A stretch of 6,525 bases of DNA from Bacillota bacterium. Its GTDB lineage: Bacteria > Bacillota > Clostridia > Peptostreptococcales > Anaerovoracaceae. The DNA is taken from positions 1-6,525 of the forward strand of contig JAGBGL010000006.1 in the NCBI GenBank assembly GCA_017936025.1. The letters are read 5' to 3'. Made by a program: the position numbers and the translations under genes. How positions within the stretch are numbered: the first letter of the stretch is position 1; each line of letters opens with the position of its first letter. Under the pieces are notes generated by a model. That model was not told where the DNA came from. It was given only the letters and a program-made list of their open reading frames with translations, and did no database searches. This document shows, piece by piece, positions 1 to 5,423 of this stretch.

Positions 1-110
1 GGTTAAAGTGTGCCAAAATACGGGCACAATATTAACGTTGTTTATTCAACACCCCTATTAGATATTCTTTCATTGATCCAAGGGGTTTACACAGAATTAT
101 TTACACTCTC
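1..110. mobile_element. Possible terminal fragment of an IS256-family insertion sequence
   Basis: No coding frame of useful length is seen here. Read inward from 110 on the minus strand, the sequence begins GAGAGTGTAAATAATTCTGT and continues GTAAACCCC, which resembles the terminal inverted repeats I remember for IS256-family elements (GAGNGTGTAAA...TTCTGTGTAAA). The heptamer TTTACAC occurs twice, at 86-92 and 100-106, 14 bases apart. Further in, TGTGCC (9-14) pairs with GGCACA (23-28) around an 8-base loop. If 110 is the true end, the element sits 26 bases past the lexA stop codon, and 111-118 would be one copy of an 8-base target duplication. The transposase and the other end lie outside the window, so the identification rests on memory of the terminus only. 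Confidence 0.4.
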
Positions 111-136
111 GCGGTGCCGCATGTCTTTTGTCGTTA

Positions 137-787
137 CTAGAAATATCTGAATACGCCTCTTACTTTTCCGAGGATCGTTACATCATGTACGATGATCGGA
201 CTCATGCTGGAGTTTTCCGGCTGCAGTCTGATGTGATCGCCTTCGTGGTAGAATGTCTTGACTGTAGCTTCGCTCTCGAATCCGTCGATCATTGCAACTA
301 CGATGTCTCCGTTGCGTGCAGTATTCTGCTGCTCAACGAGTATGTAGTCTCCGTCCATGATTCCTGCCTCGATCATACTCTCACCTTTGACCGTCAGCAT
401 AAAGTTGGTGCCGTTTCCTACGAAACGAGCAGGAACAGGGAAAGAATCATCTATGTTCTGTTCCGCAGTTATAGGCGTTCCGGCTGCTATCCTGCCGACT
501 ACAGGAATATCAACGATGTCAGCACGTTCCACCTCATTATATGAAGGTGCGATGTCCGGTGCTGCAGAAGGAGCGTCGTCCTGATCTACCAGCATCAGTG
601 CTCTCGGTTTTGACGGGTCTTTTTTTATGAAGCCTTTTTTTACGAGGCTGTCGATATCTTTATGTGCAGTAGAGGTGGATTTGATGTTCAGCGCGCTGCA
701 GATTTCTCTTACAGTAGGAGGGTAACCCTTTGCTCTGATTTCGTTTCTCATATAATCCAGTATTTTCTGTTCTCTTTCTTTTAACAT
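137..787 (-). CDS. lexA: LexA, SOS-response transcriptional repressor (autocleaving)
   Basis: A 216-residue repressor of the SOS regulon; on DNA damage RecA filaments stimulate its self-cleavage. The N-terminal winged helix-turn-helix covers about residues 1-68 (GYPPTVREIC..., STSTAHKDIDSLVKKGFI). A linker leads to the S24 peptidase domain from about 90. The cleavage bond is in VGRIAAGTP, between Ala102 and Gly103. The catalytic serine is Ser137 in KGESM and the general-base lysine is Lys177 in ATVKTF. Length is normal for the family. The start at 787 is preferred over the in-frame ATG at 802, because GGAGG (796-800 on the complement) lies 8 bases before 787 and overlaps the 802 codon, while 802 has no good site. 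It is divergent from the amidohydrolase gene. A candidate operator overlaps its own -35 box, as expected for autoregulation. I see no clear terminator after its stop. Confidence 0.97.
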   Translation of the reverse strand: MLKEREQKILDYMRNEIRAKGYPPTVREICSALNIKSTSTAHKDIDSLVKKGFIKKDPSKPRALMLVDQDDAPSAAPDIAPSYNEVERADIVDIPVVGRIAAGTPITAEQNIDDSFPVPARFVGNGTNFMLTVKGESMIEAGIMDGDYILVEQQNTARNGDIVVAMIDGFESEATVKTFYHEGDHIRLQPENSSMSPIIVHDVTILGKVRGVFRYF

Positions 788-820
788 GAAACCTTCCTCC
801 ATTTAGTTTCTCTTTTGGAC

Positions 821-849
821 AGCATAACATAAAAAGAACAAAAAGTAAA
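821..849 (-). promoter_or_regulatory. Likely lexA promoter
   Basis: On the minus strand TTTACT (844-849) is followed after exactly 17 bases by TATGCT (821-826). This is a reasonable sigma-A promoter and would give a start about 25 bases before the lexA ribosome binding site. A second -10-like hexamer, TATGTT (826-831), overlaps it with a shorter spacer and is less likely. Confidence 0.55.
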
Positions 850-870
850 CAGATGTTCGGCAAATGTTCG
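846..870 (-). promoter_or_regulatory. Candidate LexA operator plus adjacent half-site
   Basis: The Gram-positive LexA box is close to CGAAC-N4-GTTCG. On the minus strand 846-859 reads CGAACATCTGTTTA: the left arm is perfect, the central spacing correct, and the right arm keeps GTT but loses the final CG. Immediately upstream, 857-870 reads CGAACATTTGCCGA, with a second perfect left arm but a poor right arm. The first site overlaps the lexA -35 box (844-849), where a repressor would block polymerase. Both arms also lie about 60-85 bases upstream of the divergent amidohydrolase start. The assignment is from consensus matching by eye. Confidence 0.5.
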
Positions 871-929
871 GGAATATTTTCGTATCCCGGGTCATATACA
901 AATAAAATAGAAAAAAGGAGGAGATTCCA

Positions 930-2474
930 ATGAGCTTTGATAAAGTTTTATACAATGGTAACTTTATTACCATGGACGGAGAGTTATCGAGAAAAAAGTG
1001 GGCGGCTGTTAAAGACGGCAAAATAGCTGCATTAGGTGAAGATGACGATTATCCACAGGATGCAGAGGAAATGATAGACCTGAATGGTGCAGCGGTGCTC
1101 CCGGGGCTTGTAGACTGCCACAACCATGTGCCTATCGCGGGCCTCAAACTCAACAGCGTGGATCTGGCTGATGCCGGTACTATCGAAGAAGTACTGATAA
1201 GAATGGAAAAAGCCTGCAGGGAAGCCGAACCGGGCGCATATGTTTACGGCTCCAATTATATTCCTCAGGCAATCGCTGAAGTCCGTTATCCTACGGCAGA
1301 AGAACTGGATGCGATATGTCACGGCCACCTGGTGTTCATTATTGCTGCGACGCTCCATGCATGTGCAACAAATACTCAGGGTATTGCGATCGCTGATGTG
1401 CCGGATGATCTGCCGGGCGTAGAAATGAAAGACGGAAAACAGACAGGCAACTATCTGTCTGACGAATCTTCTTTCGTGGCAACTGCAAACATAGTCGGCT
1501 CCCTTGATGATGAAGGACTGTGGAAGCTCATCAGGGACTGTGCTGAATTTGCAGCGACACAGGGGCTGACTTCTATCCACGGTCTGTTCGGACAGTTCGT
1601 CAGAGGCGACCGCGACCTGGACCTGATCCTGGAGAGAGGTCATGAGCTTCCGGTCGATATTACGGTGTGGTACCAGACATGGGATCCTATGGAAGCCAAA
1701 GCCCGGGGCCTCGACCGTGTAGGCGGATGCCTGACTCTGGACGGCGCCGGCTTTGAGTACACTATGGCTAATTTTGAACCGTATGATACTGCACCGGCTC
1801 TGCGTGGTGTTCTCTACCATAACGATGACGAAGTTTATCAGGTGATCAGAACTGCTCATGAAAATGACATGCAGTGCACTCTGCATGCGGTCGGCGAAAG
1901 AGCGATCGACCAGCTGCTGTGGACTTATCACAGAGTGTTTACAGAACAGGGCAGAAAAGACCTGAGGCACAGGCTCGAGCATCTGTGTATGCCGACAGAA
2001 GATCAGATCCGTATGGCAAAAGAGCTGGGACTGATACTTTCCATGCAGCCGGGCTTCACGTATGAATGGGATGAGGACTTTGCTGTCATTTTAGGCCGTG
2101 AGAGAGGCGACCGCATCGACCCGTTCAAAAAAGTTCTGGAAGCAGGCAATGTTATCTGTGCAGGCTCCGACTGCCCTGTAACAAGAATGACTCCTCTGAC
2201 GGATCTGGCTTTCCTTGTGCGCGGCAGAACTATAAAAGGCGGAAGGAATCTCTGCAGGGTAGTTCCTCTGACTGAAGCGATCAGAATGCTGACTGTCAAT
2301 GCGGCTTATGCCATTGGTGCAGAAGCTTCCAAAGGAAGTATCGAAGTCGGCAAGGATGCTGATTTCTCTGTGATTGACCGCGATCCGTATGATTACGAAA
2401 ACAGCGATGAATTATATGAAATGAAACCTCTGATGACTATGAATAAAGGTAAAGTGATTTATTCTGCAATGTAG
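930..2474 (+). CDS. YtcJ-type metal-dependent amidohydrolase (amidohydrolase family 3)
   Basis: A 514-residue cytoplasmic hydrolase (no signal peptide) of the amidohydrolase superfamily, in the group that includes YtcJ and N-substituted formamide deformylase; the substrate cannot be read from the sequence. The N-terminal beta-sandwich half gives KDGKIAALGE (29-37) and the barrel starts with LPGLVDCHNH, placing the metal-binding HxH at His64/His66. LHAVGERAID (His319), RHRLEH (His351) and AGSDCPV (Asp414) match the remaining metal and catalytic strands. The C-terminal block GSIEVGKDADFSVIDRDPY closes the beta-sandwich. At LTLDGAG (268-274) the position where many relatives have Lys (K-x-x-x-DG) appears to be Cys267. 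The start is supported by GGAGG at 917-921, 8 bases before ATG. No strong sigma-A promoter stands out upstream (TAAAAT at 903-908 lacks a good -35). The gene is divergent from lexA and leads an operon with the urea transporter. The family is sure, the reaction is not. Confidence 0.9.
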   Translation: MSFDKVLYNGNFITMDGELSRKKWAAVKDGKIAALGEDDDYPQDAEEMIDLNGAAVLPGLVDCHNHVPIAGLKLNSVDLADAGTIEEVLIRMEKACREAEPGAYVYGSNYIPQAIAEVRYPTAEELDAICHGHLVFIIAATLHACATNTQGIAIADVPDDLPGVEMKDGKQTGNYLSDESSFVATANIVGSLDDEGLWKLIRDCAEFAATQGLTSIHGLFGQFVRGDRDLDLILERGHELPVDITVWYQTWDPMEAKARGLDRVGGCLTLDGAGFEYTMANFEPYDTAPALRGVLYHNDDEVYQVIRTAHENDMQCTLHAVGERAIDQLLWTYHRVFTEQGRKDLRHRLEHLCMPTEDQIRMAKELGLILSMQPGFTYEWDEDFAVILGRERGDRIDPFKKVLEAGNVICAGSDCPVTRMTPLTDLAFLVRGRTIKGGRNLCRVVPLTEAIRMLTVNAAYAIGAEASKGSIEVGKDADFSVIDRDPYDYENSDELYEMKPLMTMNKGKVIYSAM

Positions 2475-2487
2475 GGAGGTGTGTCAT

Positions 2488-3552
2488 ATGGCATCTTTTG
2501 CGACATGTAAATTTCCGGGTGTAGATGAGTTCATGGACTATGGTGAGAAAAATCCTGTGGCCGGCTACATAAACTCTGTTTTGTCAGGGTTCGGCCAGAT
2601 CGTTTTAAGCGATAATCCTGTTACAGGACTTCTTATTATACTGGGCATATATCTCGGAGGTGCGCCTTCGCAGCTGGTGACAGCACTCTGGGCGGCGTGC
2701 GTGGCTTCTGCTTTCGCGTATTTTATAGGTGTTCCTAAAATGCTGGTTCAGCACGGGCTGTATACTTTCAGCGGTGCGGTAGTCGGCCTCGGCATTTCAC
2801 TGTGGGGCTATACTGTTCAGGCGGTATATCCTCAGCTGCTGATTTATGCGACTGTCGGAGGTGTTGTCAGTGTGATTCTTACGGCAGCTCTCAATTCATT
2901 TTTCGGCAAATGGGAAGCACCGTCTCTGGCAGTTCCGTACTGCAGTACTCTGATAATGATAATCCCGGCGCTGTATCATATGAGCAATATGGACCCGGTA
3001 CCTTATTCTGTGCCGTCCACGGCGCAGATAATGGATGCATTTACAGGCATCGATTTTCTGTCCTTTATCAAGTGTACTGTTGCAGGTGTCGGGGAAATCT
3101 GCTTTCAGATAGGCATACCTTCAGGCATCTGTCTGCTGCTGGCAGTACTGATATCTTCCCGTATAGACTTTGTTGTGTCTATTGTCTGTGCGGCGCTTGC
3201 AACAGGTTTCGCAGTGGCCCTGGGGCTTCCGGACGGGAACATACTGATAGGACTGTATGGTTTCAATGCCGCGCTGGTGGGAATGGGCCTGTTCGGAAGG
3301 GCATTCCGCATGAGCGGCTACTCTGCCGTGCTGACAGTTCTCATGGCGTTATTCTCAGTGATCCTGAATACTGCGATGGGTGTTATTTTCCAGCCTCTGG
3401 GCGCACCGGTCGCAGCACTGCCGTTCGCGCTGATTGTAATCGGCTGCATCATGTGCAAGGATTACTTTACAAAACTGCAGGCAATCCCGATCGTAATGTG
3501 GGGTGTGCCTGAAACTATAGAAAAAGCACTGCGGGAGCAGGATAATGAATAA
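2488..3552 (+). CDS. Urea transporter, UT (SLC14) family
   Basis: A 354-residue integral membrane protein that should pass urea or a similar small amide across the cytoplasmic membrane through a channel-like pore. Two homologous halves are visible. The first has GFGQIVLSDNPVTGLLII (about 34-51), the recurring UT signature, followed by LYTFSGAVVGLGI (91-103) and APSLAVPYCSTLIM (144-157). The second has GVGEICFQIGIPSGICLLLA (200-219) and GLYGFNAALVGMGL (255-268). About ten hydrophobic segments alternate with short loops; length is typical of bacterial UTs. ATG at 2488 is chosen because GGGAGG (2474-2479) lies 8 bases before it; the in-frame GTG at 2479 overlaps that site. The gene begins 13 bases after the amidohydrolase stop and the binding site overlaps that stop codon, so the two are very probably cotranscribed. 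No urease genes are in view. A strong terminator follows directly. Confidence 0.9.
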   Translation: MASFATCKFPGVDEFMDYGEKNPVAGYINSVLSGFGQIVLSDNPVTGLLIILGIYLGGAPSQLVTALWAACVASAFAYFIGVPKMLVQHGLYTFSGAVVGLGISLWGYTVQAVYPQLLIYATVGGVVSVILTAALNSFFGKWEAPSLAVPYCSTLIMIIPALYHMSNMDPVPYSVPSTAQIMDAFTGIDFLSFIKCTVAGVGEICFQIGIPSGICLLLAVLISSRIDFVVSIVCAALATGFAVALGLPDGNILIGLYGFNAALVGMGLFGRAFRMSGYSAVLTVLMALFSVILNTAMGVIFQPLGAPVAALPFALIVIGCIMCKDYFTKLQAIPIVMWGVPETIEKALREQDNE

Positions 3553-3559
3553 ATTACTG

Positions 3560-3587
3560 ACTGACCACCATAAGGTGGTCAGTTTTT
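3560..3587 (+). terminator. Intrinsic terminator of the amidohydrolase-urea transporter operon
   Basis: CTGACCACC (3561-3569) pairs perfectly with GGTGGTCAG (3574-3582) around the tetraloop ATAA. The stem is extended by A3560-T3583 and followed by five T residues (3583-3587). It starts 8 bases after the transporter stop codon. Confidence 0.93.
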
Positions 3588-3604
3588 GAGAGGAAAAAGA
3601 TCCT

Positions 3605-3947
3605 TGCTGACCGCTGAAGTCAGCAGTTAATTATTTGTGCTTTTGTGCTGACTGACAAAGTCAGCAGTTTTTGAATTTGACAACAGTGCTGCCTCTGAAA
3701 AGTCAGGAAATGCTAAAAAATGAAGAAATGCTGACAGATTAAGCGAAAGAGTTGACAAAATATGTAAGGATAATAAGCTTATTTGTAAGCAGATTACATA
3801 TTATTATGTGTTGCTGATTTGCTATATCAGCAAATTAAAGAAATTGTTTTTTTGCTGATTTTTGGGGTCAGCAACAGGACAATAAGGATATGATGCTGAC
3901 CCGAAAGGCAAAAAATGGAAAATTTACATTGCGTTGCCGAACTCAGC
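3605..3947 (+). repeat. Degenerate tandem array of ~41-bp units, each carrying a TGCTGA/TCAGCA dyad
   Basis: The 3588-3976 region has no credible gene but a regular structure. The left arm TGCTGA(C/T) occurs at 3605, 3646, 3729, 3812, 3853 and 3894, with variants TGCTGCC at 3687 and TGCCGA at 3935. Successive gaps are 41, 41, 42, 83 (one lost unit), 41, 41 and 41 bases. The right arm (G/A)TCAGCA(G/A) occurs at 3619, 3660, 3826 and 3867, with variants GTCAGG at 3702 and GTAAGCAG at 3785, on the same period. Units starting 3605, 3646, 3812 and 3853 keep both arms with a 7-base loop of differing sequence; the ~20 bases between dyads differ. Unit 3729 lacks the right arm and unit 3770 the left arm (which is replaced by the palindrome AATAAGCTTATT at 3772-3783). 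A period of 41-42 is close to four helical turns, so the dyads face one side of the helix. Function unknown. Confidence 0.8.
3646..3672 (+). terminator. Second intrinsic terminator, formed by the second array unit
   Basis: TGCTGAC (3646-3652) pairs with GTCAGCA (3660-3666) around a 7-base loop and is followed by G and five T residues (3668-3672). It is one unit of the repeat array that happens to carry a T-run, and could back up the terminator at 3560. Its sister unit at 3605 has the same stem but lacks a T-run. Confidence 0.55.
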
Positions 3948-3957
3948 GTGGTATAAT
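3929..3957 (+). promoter_or_regulatory. Promoter of the nuclease-like gene, with an array dyad in its spacer
   Basis: A perfect -10 box TATAAT (3952-3957) has TTGCGT (3929-3934) exactly 17 bases upstream, matching TTGACA in its first three positions. Transcription would begin near 3964, giving a leader of about 13 bases that contains the AAAGGAGG site (3964-3971). The 17-base spacer (3935-3951) opens with the last weak unit of the 41-bp array, TGCCGA then CTCAGC, so a protein bound to the dyad would cover the promoter. Confidence 0.6.
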
Positions 3958-3976
3958 TTACCAAAAGGAGGCGGGG

Positions 3977-4780
3977 ATGGATAATCAATTAACAGCAAGA
4001 GCGCAAATACAGGAGGAGTTAGACAGATATCAGGCATTGTATGAACAATTTATCACAGAGCTGAAAGATTTGCCGTCAGGTGCTCTGATAGACAGAAACG
4101 GAAAACTGAACTGGTATTACCGAGAAGATAATAAACAGTATATGAAACGCCTTAAAGACAGTGATCGCAATATAATCTGTGCACTTCGGAAGCGCAGGTA
4201 CATAAAAAAGGGAATAGGGGTTTTAAAACGAAAAATTTCAAATTGTAAACATTGGCTTAAGAATGATGAAATATATGACCCGGTGGGAATGTCAGAGGAA
4301 CTGCCCGTGCAGTACAGGGATTTGCATGGGCTGGGGGTTTTTCTCGGCGGTGATATAAACCCGTACGCCTGGGAAAATGCACATTATGAGAAAGGAAAGA
4401 TGTATGACGAAAATTTGAGGCATGATACAGGTGAAATATATACAAGATCCAAATCGGAAGCGATGATTGCCATGAAATTAAAGGATAAGGGATTGCCTTT
4501 CAGGTATGAACCTGCATTAAATCTAAAAAGACGGAAAGTGTTTCCGGATTTTGCAGTCCTTCTGAAAAAACGGCGCAGAGTAGTTTACTGGGAACATTTT
4601 GGAATGATGGATGATCCGGAATACGCAATACAGGCGCTTGAGAAACTGGCCGAGTATGCAGAAAACGGAATATATCTGGGGGTGAATCTGGTTATAACCT
4701 TTGAAACCAGAGATGATCCGCTGACTCCGGCAAAAATTGACCGGGTCATAAACAATTTGTTAAAAATTGATTCAATTTAA
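3977..4780 (+). CDS. Uncharacterised protein with a PD-(D/E)XK-type nuclease core
   Basis: A 267-residue basic, soluble protein that I cannot name. The N-terminal ~95 residues are charged and probably helical (EELDRYQALYEQF, LPSGALIDRNGKLNWYYRE, RKRRYIKKGIGVLKRKI); this LPxGxL...Y layout is one I associate with hypothetical proteins of Clostridia. The C-terminal part has a restriction-endonuclease-like motif series: TRSKSEAMIAMKL (Glu161), RYEPAL, VFPDFAVLL (Pro190-Asp191) and VVYWEHFGMMDDPEY (Glu206-His207), with His where the classical motif has Lys. This supports a metal-dependent nuclease fold; the target is unknown. ATG at 3977 is chosen because AAAGGAGG (3964-3971) is 5 bases upstream and a TATAAT box lies just before. 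An in-frame ATG at 3890 would add 29 residues reading through the repeat array and would lie upstream of the promoter. It is preceded by the 41-bp dyad array and followed by trxA on the same strand with no obvious terminator between. Confidence 0.8.
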   Translation: MDNQLTARAQIQEELDRYQALYEQFITELKDLPSGALIDRNGKLNWYYREDNKQYMKRLKDSDRNIICALRKRRYIKKGIGVLKRKISNCKHWLKNDEIYDPVGMSEELPVQYRDLHGLGVFLGGDINPYAWENAHYEKGKMYDENLRHDTGEIYTRSKSEAMIAMKLKDKGLPFRYEPALNLKRRKVFPDFAVLLKKRRRVVYWEHFGMMDDPEYAIQALEKLAEYAENGIYLGVNLVITFETRDDPLTPAKIDRVINNLLKIDSI

Positions 4781-4816
4781 TTGTTTATATTCTGGAAATC
4801 GGTGGTATATTATAAT
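4781..4816 (+). promoter_or_regulatory. Likely trxA promoter
   Basis: The 85-base gap before trxA contains an extended -10 element, TGG followed by TATATT (4803-4811), overlapping a perfect TATAAT (4811-4816). TTGTTT (4781-4786) lies 19 bases before TATATT, a long but tolerable spacing. Which -10 is used cannot be decided by eye. Confidence 0.5.
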
Positions 4817-4865
4817 TACAAAAGGAAAAACACTAAATTTAAAGAATAGATGAAAGAGGTGCACG

Positions 4866-5171
4866 ATGAGCGTTATTAAAATCACTAAAGAAAATTTTGA
4901 ACAGGAAGTTATGCAGGCTAAAGAACCTGTACTGATCGATTTCTGGGCTGCATGGTGCGGACCATGCAAAATGATGAGTCCTGTAATTGACCAGCTGGCA
5001 GAAGACCATCCTGAAATCAAAGTCGCTAAAATCAATATAGATGAAGAAATGGAACTGGCACAGAAGTACGGCGTAATGAGCATCCCTACAGTTGTACTGT
5101 TCAAAGAAGGCCAGGCGGTAGATGCTTCTGTAGGATATGTTCCTAAAGAAGCCATCGAAAAAATGCTGTAA
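4866..5171 (+). CDS. trxA: Thioredoxin
   Basis: A 101-residue cytoplasmic dithiol-disulfide oxidoreductase that keeps protein thiols reduced and supplies electrons to enzymes such as ribonucleotide reductase, being itself reduced by thioredoxin reductase. The redox motif WCGPC is present with Cys31 and Cys34, preceded by the canonical VLIDFWAA strand. The buried Asp25, the cis-proline in SIPT (Pro74) and the closing glycine in VGY are in place. Length is close to the usual 100-110. AGAGG (4855-4859) sits 6 bases before ATG. It lies between an unrelated nuclease-like gene and the translation operon and appears to have its own promoter. No trxB is visible, so physical context adds little about its specific partner. 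Confidence 0.96.
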   Translation: MSVIKITKENFEQEVMQAKEPVLIDFWAAWCGPCKMMSPVIDQLAEDHPEIKVAKINIDEEMELAQKYGVMSIPTVVLFKEGQAVDASVGYVPKEAIEKML

Positions 5172-5183
5172 GCGGTGGAAGCA

Positions 5184-5231
5184 TTTTGCAAGCTGGAGAT
5201 GCTGAAAACCAGCCGTTTTCAGCCTGCAAAA
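5184..5231 (+). repeat. Two-part inverted repeat after trxA, possible weak terminator
   Basis: GCTGAAAAC (5201-5209) pairs perfectly with GTTTTCAGC (5215-5223) around a 5-base loop. An outer arm TTTTGCA (5184-5190) pairs with TGCAAAA (5225-5231), leaving an asymmetric internal loop. The plus strand continues with A residues rather than T, so this is not a standard intrinsic terminator. It may still end or stabilise the trxA transcript. Confidence 0.45.
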
Positions 5232-5257
5232 AAGTCCAGAAAATATTAAAAAATGTA

Positions 5258-5286
5258 TTGACTGCGGATCGTATGCATGGTATAGT
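5258..5286 (+). promoter_or_regulatory. Promoter of the infC-rpmI-rplT operon
   Basis: TTGACT (5258-5263) and TATAGT (5281-5286) are separated by exactly 17 bases, and TGG immediately before the -10 provides an extended -10 element. Each box differs from consensus by a single base. Transcription would start near 5293, giving a leader of about 140 bases. Confidence 0.85.
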
Positions 5287-5383
5287 ATTCGGGTATGAAG
5301 AAGAAGTTTCCGCTTCTCACCTGGATTGCAACTGCGCGGTTGGGTCAATCAAAGACATTTACACACGAAGAGTGTGTCTTTTG

Positions 5384-5413
5384 AAGCGGATAACTGATTA
5401 TCCGCTTTTTTTT
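5384..5413 (+). terminator. Attenuator terminator in the infC leader
   Basis: AAGCGGATAA (5384-5393) pairs perfectly over 10 bp with TTATCCGCTT (5398-5407) around the loop CTGA, followed by an unbroken run of eight T (5406-5413). It lies between a strong promoter and the infC ribosome binding site, so it must be conditional for the operon to be expressed. Confidence 0.9.
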
Positions 5414-5418
5414 ATGAT

Positions 5419-5423
5419 GGAGG
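5419..5423 (+). promoter_or_regulatory. infC ribosome binding site that decides an AUU start
   Basis: GGAGG lies 9 bases before the codon ATT at 5433. Between the in-frame stop TGA (5415-5417) and that ATT the frame reads TGG AGG TAC GAG ACA, with no ATG, GTG or TTG, so ATT is the only candidate properly placed behind this site. Confidence 0.85.

Noticed and set aside
128..544. Open frame on the plus strand opposite lexA, 138 codons
   Set aside because: It starts at TTG without a ribosome binding site and lies entirely antisense to the well-supported lexA gene.
788..802. Longer LexA start at the ATG at 802 (five extra residues, MEEGF)
   Set aside because: That ATG overlaps the GGAGG which serves the ATG at 787, and it has no good binding site of its own.
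1032..1982. Long minus-strand open frame of 316 codons inside the amidohydrolase gene
   Set aside because: It is antisense to a gene with clear family motifs, has no recognisable domain, and follows from codon bias on the other strand.
2479..2487. GTG start for the urea transporter
   Set aside because: It overlaps the GGGAGG site; the ATG at 2488 has ideal 8-base spacing.
3752..3779. Possible promoter in the array starting with a perfect TTGACA
   Set aside because: No convincing -10 box follows at 16-18 bases (best is TAAGCT), so it was not listed as a feature.
3605..3947. CRISPR array
   Set aside because: The conserved part is only two 6-8 base arms with variable loops, the period is 41-42 bases, and no cas gene is present.
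3890..3976. 29-residue N-terminal extension of the nuclease-like protein
   Set aside because: It reads through the repeat array and promoter, has no ribosome binding site, and its residues look non-coding in composition.
4764..4778. Terminator for the nuclease-like gene (AAATTG / CAATTT)
   Set aside because: The stem is six A/T-rich pairs with a 3-base loop, overlaps the coding end and lacks a T-run.
4839..5348. Minus-strand open frames opposite trxA and the infC leader
   Set aside because: They are antisense to thioredoxin and to the promoter/leader of infC and contain no recognisable domain.
5293..5413. T-box riboswitch before infC
   Set aside because: The leader is short and I see no T-box consensus (a TGGNACC-like stretch); the operon type points to L20 control.
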